DNA of 15,432 nt from JBOHHM01 sp050725495 (GCA_050725495.1 JBOHHM010000190.1:1-15432), one strand, 5' to 3'. Positions 1-7,377 are shown, counted from the first letter of the stretch. The notes: generated by a model not told the origin, from the letters alone. Translations and numbers: made by a program.

Positions 1-417
1 GTGTTCGACCGGCCGCTGTCGGCCGGCAGCGGCCTTGCACTCGCCTGGGCGCCGTCGGCGCGCGCCAGCGAGGCCTGGGTGGCCGCGGCGACGCAATGGC
101 TGCGTGCGCTGGGATTCAACCCGCAGCGCATGGCCGATGCGCCGGGCCTGGTGGTGGCGCGCACGATCGCCATGCTGGTCAACGAGGCGGCCGACGCGGT
201 ACAGCAGGGCGTCTGCTCGCCCGAGGGCGCCGACGCGGCGATGAAGCTCGGCGTCAACTACCCGGCGGGGCCGTTCGAGTGGCTCGCGGGCTGGGACGCG
301 GGCGAGATCGCCGCGCTGCTCGACGCGCTCGACGCGCATTACCGCGGCGAGCGCTACCGCACGAGCCCCTGGCTGCGTCAGCGAGCCTGGCGCAACCCGG
401 AGGAGGGTGCACGATGA
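1..417 (+). CDS. 3-hydroxyacyl-CoA dehydrogenase, C-terminal part (5' end outside window)
   Basis: This is the C-terminal 3HCDH domain of an NAD-dependent 3-hydroxyacyl-CoA dehydrogenase, the enzyme that oxidises 3-hydroxyacyl-CoA to 3-ketoacyl-CoA. The hallmark is the helical dimerisation segment: PGLVVARTIAMLVNEAADAV (about residues 47-66), then GVNYPAGPFEWLAGWD (about residues 84-99). The Rossmann NAD domain is not in the window, so the GTG at base 1 is just where the window opens and not a real start. The spacing of the last domain resembles PaaH/PaaC-type enzymes of about 500 residues with a second 3HCDH domain, but the subfamily cannot be settled from this piece. Its stop overlaps the next gene's start (ATGA at 414-417), which indicates translational coupling with the crotonase. 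I am confident of the family and not of the substrate. Confidence 0.88.
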   Translation: MFDRPLSAGSGLALAWAPSARASEAWVAAATQWLRALGFNPQRMADAPGLVVARTIAMLVNEAADAVQQGVCSPEGADAAMKLGVNYPAGPFEWLAGWDAGEIAALLDALDAHYRGERYRTSPWLRQRAWRNPEEGAR

Positions 418-1214
418 GCCGCCGTATCGACATCGCAACCAACCTGTACGCCGAGATAGGCGACGACGGCGTGGCCGAACTGGTGCTCGGCCCCGAGGGC
501 GGCATGCCCGCCACCGACGCCGAGGGCCACGCGGCGCTGGGCACGGTCTGGGCACGGCTCGCAGCCGAGCCCGGCGTGCGCGCCATCCTCGTGCGCAGCG
601 TGGGCAAGGGTTTCTGTGCCGGCGGCACGCCCGACGTGGTGCGCGGCATGCTGGATAGCGAGGCCACGCGCCTGCGCGTGATGCGCGAGGGCCGGGCCAT
701 CGTGCAGGGCATGATCGACTGCGACCTGCCCATCATCTCGGCCGTCAACGGCGCGGCCGTGGGCGCAGGCGCCGCGGTGGCGCTGCTGGCCGATGTCTCG
801 ATCGCCGGGCACAAGGCGAAGATCATCGACGGCCACACCAAGATCGGCGTCGCTGCCGGCGACCACGCGGCCATCGTTTGGCCGCTGCTGTGCGGCATGG
901 CGCGCGCCAAGTACCACCTGCTGATGTGCTCCACCATCGACGGCGTCGAGGCCGAGCGCATCGGCCTGGTCAGCCTCGCGGTGCCGGACGCCGAACTGCT
1001 CGACAAGGCGCGCGAGGTGGCGCGCACGCTGGCCGCCGGCAGCCTGACGGCTCAGGCCTGGACCAAGCGCACGCTCAATCACTGGCTGCGCGCGGCCTGG
1101 CCGGCGTTCGAGCATTCGCTGGCGCTCGAAATCCTCGGCTTCGCCGGTGCCGATGCGCGCGAGGGCTTCGCCGCGCTCAACGAGAAGCGCCCACCGCGTT
1201 TCGGCGCCGAGTGA
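414..1214 (+). CDS. enoyl-CoA hydratase/isomerase (crotonase) family protein
   Basis: A 266-residue crotonase-fold enzyme acting on acyl-CoA thioesters in the cytoplasm, probably hydration or isomerisation in a CoA-dependent degradation route. Both oxyanion-hole segments are visible: KGFCAGGTPD (about 65-74) and NGAAVGAGAAVALLADVSIAG (about 112-132). By eye, the positions of the two glutamates of classical enoyl-CoA hydratases are not Glu here. The segment reads GHTKIGVAAGDHAAIVWPL (about 140-158), with Asp150 as the obvious acidic residue, and Tyr/His lies near 167-168. This resembles the crotonase subgroup with a GxxAGD motif and suggests a non-classical substrate or chemistry. The ATG at 414 is chosen because it overlaps the upstream stop. 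An in-frame reading from base 96 would run inside the dehydrogenase gene. A MaoC hydratase follows after 7 bases. Confidence 0.9.
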   Translation: MSRRIDIATNLYAEIGDDGVAELVLGPEGGMPATDAEGHAALGTVWARLAAEPGVRAILVRSVGKGFCAGGTPDVVRGMLDSEATRLRVMREGRAIVQGMIDCDLPIISAVNGAAVGAGAAVALLADVSIAGHKAKIIDGHTKIGVAAGDHAAIVWPLLCGMARAKYHLLMCSTIDGVEAERIGLVSLAVPDAELLDKAREVARTLAAGSLTAQAWTKRTLNHWLRAAWPAFEHSLALEILGFAGADAREGFAALNEKRPPRFGAE

Positions 1215-1221
1215 GCACTCC

Positions 1222-1662
1222 ATGAAATTCGCCGAGTTCCACGCCGGCCAGGTCATCGAGGCCGGCCCCTACGCGGTCAGCGAAGCCGAGCTGGTGCAGT
1301 TCGCCAGGGCCTACGACCCGCAGTGGTTCCACACCGACCCCGCCGCGGCAGGCCAGGGGCCGTTCGGCGGCCTGATCGCCAGCGGCTGGCACACCTGCGG
1401 CATCGCGATGCGGCTGGTGGCCGATGCGGCGCTCGCAGGCTCGGAATCGTTCGCCTCGCCTGGCCTGGCCTACGTGAAGTGGCCGCATCCGGTGCGGCCC
1501 GGCGATGCGCTCTCGCTGCGTGCCACCGTGCTCGAGGCGCGGCGTTCGCGCAGCCAGCCGCACCTGGGCATCCTGCGCTGGCGCTGGCAGCTGTTCAACG
1601 CCGCGGGTCGCGAGGTGCTCGACCTCGAGGCCACCAGCCTGTTCGAGCTGTTCCTGGACTGA
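1222..1662 (+). CDS. MaoC-like (R)-specific hydratase, hotdog fold
   Basis: A 146-residue single-hotdog MaoC dehydratase-family protein. The hydratase catalytic pair appears in the segment FARAYDPQWFHTDP (about residues 27-40), with Asp32 and His37 matching the D-x4-H spacing of the (R)-hydratase motif. The GGLIASGWHT helix region (about 49-58) also fits the family. Such enzymes hydrate trans-2-enoyl-CoA or dehydrate a 3-hydroxyacyl-CoA. It lies 7 bases after the crotonase gene and in the same direction, so it belongs to the same operon. An operon with a crotonase, a MaoC hydratase and a 3-hydroxyacyl-CoA dehydrogenase fits degradation of an aromatic or branched acyl-CoA, but the substrate cannot be read from these genes. 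Confidence 0.88.
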   Translation: MKFAEFHAGQVIEAGPYAVSEAELVQFARAYDPQWFHTDPAAAGQGPFGGLIASGWHTCGIAMRLVADAALAGSESFASPGLAYVKWPHPVRPGDALSLRATVLEARRSRSQPHLGILRWRWQLFNAAGREVLDLEATSLFELFLD

Positions 1663-1716
1663 GCGCCGCGCCGATCAAGCCCCGCAGCGGCCGGCCACTG
1701 CGAGTCCGAGAAACCC

Positions 1717-2079
1717 GTGGCAAACCCATTTGACGGTGCCGGTCCCGCCGGTGATGGTCCACGCATGCAAGTCCCAGACCGCCCTCGCGTCATTCCCCTC
1801 CAGCCCGACAAGGCGTCGCTGCGCGAAGTGCGCGCCCTGTTCGGCGAGGCTCCCGCCGGGGGGCATCGCCGCGACCTGCTGATCGGGCACCTGTACGCGC
1901 TCGACGATGCGCACCGCGGCCTGTTCGAGCGGCACCTGGTGGCGCTGGCGGCCGAGATGCGCCTGTCCATGGTCGAGGTGTTCGAGGTCGCCAGCTTCTA
2001 CCACCACTTCGAGGGGTCGCACAGACCGTTTGAAGGATCGAGCCCGCGCAGGCAGCGATTCGGATCAGGCCATCGTTGA
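1717..2079 (+). pseudogene. truncated NuoE/FdsG-like subunit (N-terminal stub)
   Basis: Residues up to about 99 match the N-terminal helical bundle of NuoE/FdsG-type proteins, the NADH-dehydrogenase 24-kDa-like domain of NAD-linked formate dehydrogenases. The diagnostic stretch is MRLSMVEVFEVASFYHHFE (about 81-99). In this family the helices are followed by a thioredoxin-like [2Fe-2S] domain with four cysteines, and often by a NuoF-like flavoprotein part. Here homology stops near base 2013. The last 21 residues are arginine- and serine-rich, without cysteines, and run into the leader of the AraC gene. I read this as a gene cut by a rearrangement and not as a functional short protein. The GTG at 1717 or the ATG at 1765 could be the start. 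It follows the CoA-ester operon by 54 bases and may once have belonged to it. Confidence 0.7.
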
Positions 2080-2091
2080 GGAAAAAACAGG

Positions 2092-2970
2092 GTGTCGTCG
2101 GAAGTCGAGATCATCTGCGGACCATCGAGAGCCGTGACCGGCAAGGCCGGCGAGCCGGTGTTGTGCCTGCCGCCGGGCTGGCGCGGCTTGCGTCTTGGCC
2201 GGTTCCCCATCCCCGAACAGGGGGAGATGGGCCCGGCCCGCGTTGCCACGTCCATGCTGCTGCTCGCCACGCGGGGTCGCGGGCGTCGCTGGTACCGGTA
2301 CAGCCACAAGACCGTCGAGCTGGCCACGGTCCCGAGCATGATCGAACTCTATGGGCACGATTTCCAGCGTGAAAGCGCACGCTGGGAAGGGCAGGCCGGC
2401 GAAAGCATTGGCGTCTTTCTGGATCCGTGCGATGTGAATCGGCTGGTGCGCGACGCTCCCGATTTCAACGTGCGAACCACGCACGAACTGTTCGATCCCA
2501 AGCTGCAGTGGCTGACCCAGGAACTGCTTGACGAGGCGCAGCGCGGCGCACCGGGCGGCGCCCTGTATGCGGAGGGCCTGTCGTGCGCCCTGATCGGCCG
2601 CCTGGCCGAGTGCTACGGGGCGCCGCGGGACGCCGCGGCGCCGGTCGGTCATCTGCCTGCCTCAGGCCGCCGCCGCGTGCTCGATTTCATCGAGGCGCAC
2701 CTCGCCGAAGACCTCAGCGTGAGCGTTCTGGCGCAGGAGGCCGGCCTGAGCCCCGATCACTTCTCGCGCTGCTTCAAGGCGAGCTTCGGCGTTTCACCCC
2801 ATCGCTACGTGCTGCAGCGCCGCCTGGATGCGGCCGTGGCGATGCTGCGCTCAACCCCGCTCACGATCGCCGAGATCGCTTTGGCCTCAGGTTTCTCCAG
2901 CCAGTCCCATTTCACACAGGCCTTGCGCCAGCACACCGGCAAGACCCCGGCCGCTGCGCGTTTGCTCTAG
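2092..2970 (+). CDS. AraC-family transcriptional regulator
   Basis: A 292-residue regulator with an unclassified N-terminal sensor part (about 1-185) and a C-terminal AraC DNA-binding domain (about 192-291). Both helix-turn-helix units are visible. The first spans about 208-229 (LSVSVLAQEAGLSPDHFSRC), followed by the linker FKASFGVSPHRYV. The second spans about 257-280 (LTIAEIALASGFSSQSHFTQ), ending in HTGKTPAAAR. Translation starts at GTG 2092, supported by GAGGA at 2078-2082 nine bases upstream. It sits between a truncated oxidoreductase gene and a DUF1737 remnant, so its natural target is not obvious from the neighbours. The sequence just upstream joins the broken gene, and its own promoter may have been altered by that junction. 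Family assignment is firm; the ligand is unknown. Confidence 0.93.
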   Translation: MSSEVEIICGPSRAVTGKAGEPVLCLPPGWRGLRLGRFPIPEQGEMGPARVATSMLLLATRGRGRRWYRYSHKTVELATVPSMIELYGHDFQRESARWEGQAGESIGVFLDPCDVNRLVRDAPDFNVRTTHELFDPKLQWLTQELLDEAQRGAPGGALYAEGLSCALIGRLAECYGAPRDAAAPVGHLPASGRRRVLDFIEAHLAEDLSVSVLAQEAGLSPDHFSRCFKASFGVSPHRYVLQRRLDAAVAMLRSTPLTIAEIALASGFSSQSHFTQALRQHTGKTPAAARLL

Positions 2971-2996
2971 CGGGAAGCAAGGATGTTAAGACCTGA

Positions 2997-3188
2997 TCCC
3001 TTGCTTCTTCCTCCGGAGCTGATGACTCAGCCTTTTGCAAGAGGGTCAGCGAAGCTTTGGCCATGGGCTACAAGCTGTACGGCTCCCCGGCCGCCACTTT
3101 CAATGGCCAGAACGTGATCGTTGCCCAGGCCGTTATCTGGCCTTTGATCGAGGCATCGATTTCGCAGCCTGGGCCAGCCAGGCCTTGA
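2997..3188 (+). pseudogene. DUF1737-like small protein remnant
   Basis: The frame beginning after a TGA at 2994-2996 reads DDSAFCKRVSEALAMGYKLY (3021-3080), then GSPAATFNGQNVIVAQAVIW. This matches the conserved core of short DUF1737 proteins (about 60 residues, usually with TGPDD before the first helix and GWxLYGSPxxTFNG in the core). No credible start codon lies between the stop at 2994 and the conserved part. The first in-frame ATG (3063) falls inside the domain, so the N-terminus appears lost or shifted. After VIW the sequence becomes proline-rich and ends with TGA at 3186, three bases before the convergent racemase stop. The function of DUF1737 proteins is unknown. A very short functional product from ATG 3063 is possible but unlikely. 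Confidence 0.55.
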
Positions 3189-3191
3189 CTG

Positions 3192-3929
3192 TTACCCCAG
3201 CGCCCGGTCGGCCAATGCTTCGGCCAGGACCTGGGCCGGGTCGATCAATCGAACCTGTGGCGCGCGGCCCAGCTTTCGCAAGACCAGAGGGATTTCCGTG
3301 CAGCCCAGGACCAGCACGTCCAGCGTGTGCCGCTCGGCCAGCGCTAGGGCCACTGCCTCGACGTGGCGGTGGGCCAGAGCCAGATCGCCTGCCTTGACCC
3401 CGACGTAGATGCCGTGCATCAGGCCATCCTGTTCAGCTTCGTTGGGCAGGTGGCAAACCAGTCCGGCTTCAGCCAATGCCTTCTGGTAGATGCCGCTGTC
3501 GTAGGTGCCTTGCGTCGCCAGCAGGCCGACGCGACCACCGCCACGCCCGGCCAGCACCACGGCTACCTCTTGCGCAATGTGAAGAACGTCGACGCTGGGA
3601 AACCGCTGCTGGATGGCCGCATGCCAGGCGTGCGCGGTATTGCAGGCGATCGCCAGATGGCGGGCCCCGAGCGATACCAGGCGGCTCACGGCCCGCAGCA
3701 TGGGATCGAGCGGCTGGTGTTCGCCTGCAGCCCCGGCCCTCAAAGCATGGCTGCGGTCGGGAATGGGCAGCTGTGCCAGCCAGTGCTCGGGGAAAGCCTG
3801 GTCAGTCACCAGGCGGCCATCACGGCGCAGGCGCGCTGTGCACGCCTGCACAAACAAGCGCACGAAGTCGGCGCCGGCTGCCGGGCCCATGCCGCCCAGG
3901 ATGCCGACCATGCGGGCCGGCGGCGTCAC
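3192..3929 (-). CDS. aspartate/glutamate racemase family protein
   Basis: A 245-residue cofactor-independent racemase of the Asp/Glu racemase superfamily. The two catalytic cysteines are present: Cys96 in ACNTAH (95-100) and Cys210 in GCTEIP (209-214). The N-terminal GILGGMGP (9-16) loop is also typical. The family interconverts L- and D-amino acids by two-base proton transfer, and aspartate or glutamate are the usual substrates. Its GTG start at 3929 overlaps the stop of the upstream deacylase (GTGA), so the two are translationally coupled. An enzyme releasing a D-amino acid followed by a racemase would feed the product into L-amino acid metabolism. Substrate choice between Asp, Glu or another amino acid cannot be read from the sequence. 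Confidence 0.9.
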   Translation of the reverse strand: MTPPARMVGILGGMGPAAGADFVRLFVQACTARLRRDGRLVTDQAFPEHWLAQLPIPDRSHALRAGAAGEHQPLDPMLRAVSRLVSLGARHLAIACNTAHAWHAAIQQRFPSVDVLHIAQEVAVVLAGRGGGRVGLLATQGTYDSGIYQKALAEAGLVCHLPNEAEQDGLMHGIYVGVKAGDLALAHRHVEAVALALAERHTLDVLVLGCTEIPLVLRKLGRAPQVRLIDPAQVLAEALADRALG

Positions 3930-5365
3930 TGCGCGAACCCGATTCGCCGCAGCACTTGGCCCGCGCGGGCACCCGTCATCCGGCCTTCCTCGCAGGCCGC
4001 ATGCCCGTTGACGTAGACCGCCTTGATGCCTTGGGGTGGCAAATGCGGGTGCTCATAGGTTGCCCGATCCAGGATGCTGGCGGCGTCAAAGCTCACCAGG
4101 TCGGCATAAAAGCCGGGCGCGACCAGGCCGCGCCGGCGCAAGCCGAAGCGCCGCGCGCTCAGGCCTGTCATCTTGTGCACCGCCGCCTCCAGCGTCAGCA
4201 GTTTTTGCTGGCGCACGTAGCGGCCCAGCACGCGCGGAAAAGTGCCCCACAGTCGCGGATGCGGATGCGCATCGTGGGCCAGCCCGTCCGAGCCGACCAT
4301 GGTCAGCGGGTGGCTGAGGATGCGGCCCACGTCGGCCTCACTCATGGCGAAGTAAATGGCGCCGGCCGGCGCCAGCGCCCGCGCCGTCTGCTGCGGCTCC
4401 TCGTTGCGCTGGGCCGCCAGCTCGAACAGCGAGCGGCCAGCCGCCTCGGGCAGCGCGTGCGACCACGTCACCATCACCTCGCGCGACTGGCTCACCCGCG
4501 AAGGCAGCAGCATCGTCGACGACGCATCGTAGGGATAGCAGTCCAGGCACACCTCCTGCTCCAGCGCGGCCTGCTCCACCAGCGCCAGCGTCTCGGCCGA
4601 TCGGCCATGATTGCGTGTGCCCACCAGCTTGTGGTGCGACAGCACCAGCGGCACCTGCAGTTCGCGGCCTATGGCCAGCGCCTCGCGCAGGGCCGCGTCG
4701 ATGTGGTCGCCCTCGTCCCGGATATGCATGGTCACCAGGGCGCGCGCCGCAGTGAGCGGCCGCGCCAGTTCAATCACTTCCCGGGCGGTGGCGGCGCTGG
4801 CGGCGGGGTAGTAAAGGCCGGTGGACAGGCCCCAGGCCCCGGCGCGCAGCGCGTCATCAAGCGCCTGTCGCATGGCGGCAGTTTCACTCTCGGTGGCCGG
4901 GCGCTCCAGGTCCGCTATGTGGGCCACGCGCAGGGTTGAATGCCCCACCAGGCAGGCCGCGTTGACCACCGGGTGGGCCTGCTCCACGGCTTCCAGGTAG
5001 TCGCCGAACGAGGCAAAGCGAAACACGTCCTGGCCCAGCACACCCAGCGAGGGCGGCGGCCGCTCGCACACCAGCGGTGCCAGGCTGACCCCGCAGTTGC
5101 CGGTAACGACGGTGGTCACGCCCTGCAGCAGCTTGGGGTGGGGTGCGTCGCCTTGTTGCATCAGCAACTGGTCGTCATGGGTGTGAACGTCGATGAAGCC
5201 CGGCGCCGTGACCAGGCCGCGAGCGTCGGCGCGGCGGTGCGCCGGCCTGCCGGCCAGGTCGCCCATTTCCGTGATGCGTCCGTCGCACATGCCAATGTCG
5301 CATCGCACTCTGGGCGCGCCGGTGCCGTCGACCACCTCGCCGCCTTCGATGATCAGGTCCAGCAT
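3926..5365 (-). CDS. N-acyl-D-amino-acid deacylase (D-aminoacylase, amidohydrolase superfamily)
   Basis: A 479-residue amidohydrolase that cleaves N-acyl-D-amino acids to the free D-amino acid and a carboxylate. Expected metal-centre residues are visible: the HTH pair His61/His63 in PGFIDVHTHDD, Cys91 in VVTGNCGVSLAP, His214 in VTMHIRDEGD, His244/245 in VLSHHK, and Asp360 in MVGSDGLAHD. The Cys91 bridging ligand is the feature that separates D-aminoacylases from dihydropyrimidinases. The C-terminal part around LVAPGFYADLVSFD is the usual beta-sandwich return strand. ATG 5365 is preferred because translation upstream of it lies inside the receptor gene and lacks homology. It begins 4 bases after the receptor stop and overlaps the racemase start. 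No signal peptide is seen, so it is probably cytoplasmic. Confidence 0.92.
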   Translation of the reverse strand: MLDLIIEGGEVVDGTGAPRVRCDIGMCDGRITEMGDLAGRPAHRRADARGLVTAPGFIDVHTHDDQLLMQQGDAPHPKLLQGVTTVVTGNCGVSLAPLVCERPPPSLGVLGQDVFRFASFGDYLEAVEQAHPVVNAACLVGHSTLRVAHIADLERPATESETAAMRQALDDALRAGAWGLSTGLYYPAASAATAREVIELARPLTAARALVTMHIRDEGDHIDAALREALAIGRELQVPLVLSHHKLVGTRNHGRSAETLALVEQAALEQEVCLDCYPYDASSTMLLPSRVSQSREVMVTWSHALPEAAGRSLFELAAQRNEEPQQTARALAPAGAIYFAMSEADVGRILSHPLTMVGSDGLAHDAHPHPRLWGTFPRVLGRYVRQQKLLTLEAAVHKMTGLSARRFGLRRRGLVAPGFYADLVSFDAASILDRATYEHPHLPPQGIKAVYVNGHAACEEGRMTGARAGQVLRRIGFAQ

Positions 5366-5369
5366 TGGG

Positions 5370-6356
5370 TCAGTCCACTTGTGCGCCGGAACGGCGAATG
5401 ATGTCGCCCCACAGCCGGGTTTCGCGCAGGGCGCGGTCGAACAGGCGCTCGGGCGGGCCGATGGTGGTCTCGAAGGCGAGGGCTGCGAATTTCTCGTGGA
5501 CCGATGAAGTGCCCAGCACCTTGTTGATCTCCTCGTTGAGCCGCAGCACGATCTCGCGCGGCGTTCCGGCCGGCGCCACGATGCCGCCCCAGGCCGTTGT
5601 TTCATAGCCGGGCACGCCGGCCTCGGCGACCGTCGGCACGTCGGGAAACAGCGGGCTGCGCGAGCGGCCCGATACGCCCAGCACGCGCACCCGGCCGTTC
5701 TTGATGTGCGGCGCAATGGAGGCGATGTTGTCGAACATCAGATCGATCTGCCCGCCCACCAGGTCCTGGATCGCCTGGGGGCTGCCGCGATAAGGCACAT
5801 GGACCATAAAGGTGCCGGTCATGCTCTTGAACAGCTCGCCGCCCAGGTGGCCGGTGGTGCCGCTGCCGGCCGAGCCCATCACCAGCTTGCCCGGTTTGGC
5901 CTTGGCCATGGCGATCAGATCCTTCACCGTATTGACAGGCAGGTCGTTGCGCACCACCAGCGCGTTTTGCCCGTAGCCCAGCAGCGCCACCGGCACCAGC
6001 TGCTTCACGGGGTCATAGGGCAGCTTCTTGTACAGCGACTTGTTGATCGCCAGGGTGCCCACATTGCCATAGCCCAGGGTGTAGCCGTCGGCCGGCGAAC
6101 GCACGATTTCCTGCATGCCGATGTTGCCGCCGGCGCCGGGTTTGTTGTCGACCACGAAGGGCTGGCCCAGCGTCTTGCCCAGCTCGCCGGTGAGGATGCG
6201 GCAAAGAATGTCGGGCGAGCCGCCGGCCTGCGACGGCACGATCAACCGGATCGGCCTGTCGGGCCAGCCGGCGCGCGCGGCAAGCAGCGGGCCGGGCAGC
6301 AGGGCCGCGCCTGAGACCTGCAGCATGCGGCGCCGGGAGATATCTGTTTTTTGCAT
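5370..6356 (-). CDS. Bug-family extracytoplasmic solute receptor (TctC-like)
   Basis: A 328-residue periplasmic binding protein of the Bug/TctC family. The N-terminus MQKTDISRRRMLQVSGAALL has the SRRxxLQ pattern of a Tat signal, with a hydrophobic stretch and likely cleavage near ARAG-WPD (about 27-33). Family motifs follow in order: PSQAGGSPD (41-49), VDNKPGAGGNIG (69-80), GSAGSGTTGHLGGELFK (161-177), and HVPYRGSPQAIQDLVGG (186-202). ATG 6356 is chosen because AGAGGA lies just upstream on the minus strand and the Tat signal starts there. A longer reading adds 20 residues that disrupt the signal. No TctA/TctB membrane genes are adjacent, which is common for Bug receptors. Its ligand is unknown. 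The linked deacylase suggests an N-acyl amino acid or related carboxylate. Confidence 0.93.
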   Translation of the reverse strand: MQKTDISRRRMLQVSGAALLPGPLLAARAGWPDRPIRLIVPSQAGGSPDILCRILTGELGKTLGQPFVVDNKPGAGGNIGMQEIVRSPADGYTLGYGNVGTLAINKSLYKKLPYDPVKQLVPVALLGYGQNALVVRNDLPVNTVKDLIAMAKAKPGKLVMGSAGSGTTGHLGGELFKSMTGTFMVHVPYRGSPQAIQDLVGGQIDLMFDNIASIAPHIKNGRVRVLGVSGRSRSPLFPDVPTVAEAGVPGYETTAWGGIVAPAGTPREIVLRLNEEINKVLGTSSVHEKFAALAFETTIGPPERLFDRALRETRLWGDIIRRSGAQVD

Positions 6357-6400
6357 GAAAAGGTCCTCTGGTATTCGCCCAACAATGGCGGCATGAGCAG

Positions 6401-6429
6401 ATAATGCCTCTGGCAAGAAACCATTTCAA
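6401..6429 (-). promoter_or_regulatory. sigma70-like promoter of the receptor-deacylase-racemase operon
   Basis: Read on the minus strand, TTGAAA (bases 6429-6424) is separated by exactly 17 bases from CATTAT (6406-6401). This matches five of six and four of six consensus bases. Transcription would start near 6394, giving a leader of about 38 bases that carries the AGAGGA ribosome site before the ATG at 6356. The prediction is by eye. Confidence 0.55.
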
Positions 6430-6448
6430 ACGAATCTTTCTGTTGAGA

Positions 6449-6469
6449 ATCATGCATTTTTATCATGCA
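6449..6469. promoter_or_regulatory. candidate LysR operator: TGCAT-N7-ATGCA inverted repeat with ATCATGCA direct repeats
   Basis: TGCAT (6453-6457) and ATGCA (6465-6469) form an inverted repeat with a 7-base spacer. The same stretch also contains ATCATGCA twice (6449-6456 and 6462-6469), 13 bases apart. Its centre (about 6461) lies about 67 bases upstream of the inferred operon start, where LysR-type activators usually bind. It also ends 5 bases before the LysR start codon, so it could serve autorepression. The half-sites do not fit the T-N11-A rule, so the assignment rests on position and symmetry. Confidence 0.4.
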
Positions 6470-6474
6470 AAGCC

Positions 6475-7377
6475 ATGAGCCGCATCCCCTCCGTCACGGC
6501 GTTGCAGTGCTTTGAAGCCAGCGCCCGCCTGGGCTCATTCACCCGGGCCGCGCAGGAACTGCACCTCACCCAGGGCGCCGTCAGCCGGCAGATCATCGGG
6601 CTGGAGGACCGCCTGGGCACCAAGCTGTTCGTGCGCAAGCAAAACGCGCTGGCGCTGGGCCTGACCGATGCCGGCCGCAGCTACCTGGACGAAATCGCGC
6701 CGCTGCTTGAAAGGCTGGAGCGCGCCACGTCGAACCTGATGGCGCTGCGGGGCCGCGGCGGCGCGTTCAACCTATCGGTAGGCGCATCGCTCGGCAGCTA
6801 TTGGTTGATTCCGCGCCTGTCGGAGTTCACACGCCAGCACCCGGAGATCGTTCTGAACATCGCCACCCGCGTCGGCCCGGCGGACTTCGGCGCGCAGAGG
6901 CTGGACGCATCGCTCGAATTCGGCGACGGCCAGCGGCCGGGGATGGACTGCGACTTCGTCATGCCGCTGGAGATGCAGCCCTATGCCTCGCCGGGCTGGA
7001 TTCGCCGCTTCGGCGCCAAGCTCAGTGCCAGCACGCCGAAAGCGGCGCTGATCCACCACTCCACCGGCCCCGAAGGCTGGGCCGAATGGTTCCGGCATGC
7101 CGGCATACCGGCCGATCCCGGGCGGGAAGGTCCGGTCTACGACCTGATGTGGATGGCCATGAACGCCGCCGCCAGCGACATGGGCGCGGTGCTGCTGCCG
7201 CCCTATATGTCGCGCGACGCGGTGGCCGCAAAACGGCTGAGGAAGCTGTCGCCGCTAAAGTGGCGCGCACCCAAGGGCTATTACCTGGTTTATCCCCACG
7301 GCCATCGCGAGCAGCGCGCTTTGCAGACTTTTCGTGCCTGGTTGCTGGACCAGGTTGCCAGCCCGTCACCGCGCTAG
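6475..7377 (+). CDS. LysR-family transcriptional regulator (GcvA-like)
   Basis: A 300-residue LysR regulator. The winged helix-turn-helix occupies about residues 1-62, with FEASARLGSFTRAAQELHLT and QGAVSRQIIGLEDRLGTKLF as the recognition region. A linker helix and a two-lobed periplasmic-binding-like effector domain follow (about 90-295). The segment SVGASLGSYWLIPRLSEF and the overall length resemble GcvA-like members. It is divergently transcribed from the receptor-deacylase-racemase operon with 118 bases between start codons, so that operon is the natural target. The effector is likely the imported compound or a product of the deacylase, which is inference. No clear Shine-Dalgarno sequence precedes ATG 6475, so translation may be weak or nearly leaderless. 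Confidence 0.94.
   Translation: MSRIPSVTALQCFEASARLGSFTRAAQELHLTQGAVSRQIIGLEDRLGTKLFVRKQNALALGLTDAGRSYLDEIAPLLERLERATSNLMALRGRGGAFNLSVGASLGSYWLIPRLSEFTRQHPEIVLNIATRVGPADFGAQRLDASLEFGDGQRPGMDCDFVMPLEMQPYASPGWIRRFGAKLSASTPKAALIHHSTGPEGWAEWFRHAGIPADPGREGPVYDLMWMAMNAAASDMGAVLLPPYMSRDAVAAKRLRKLSPLKWRAPKGYYLVYPHGHREQRALQTFRAWLLDQVASPSPR

Noticed and set aside
3476..4939. A 487-codon plus-strand frame opposite the deacylase and racemase genes
   Set aside because: It is arginine-, glutamine- and alanine-rich antisense without motifs, while the minus strand holds two well-conserved enzymes.
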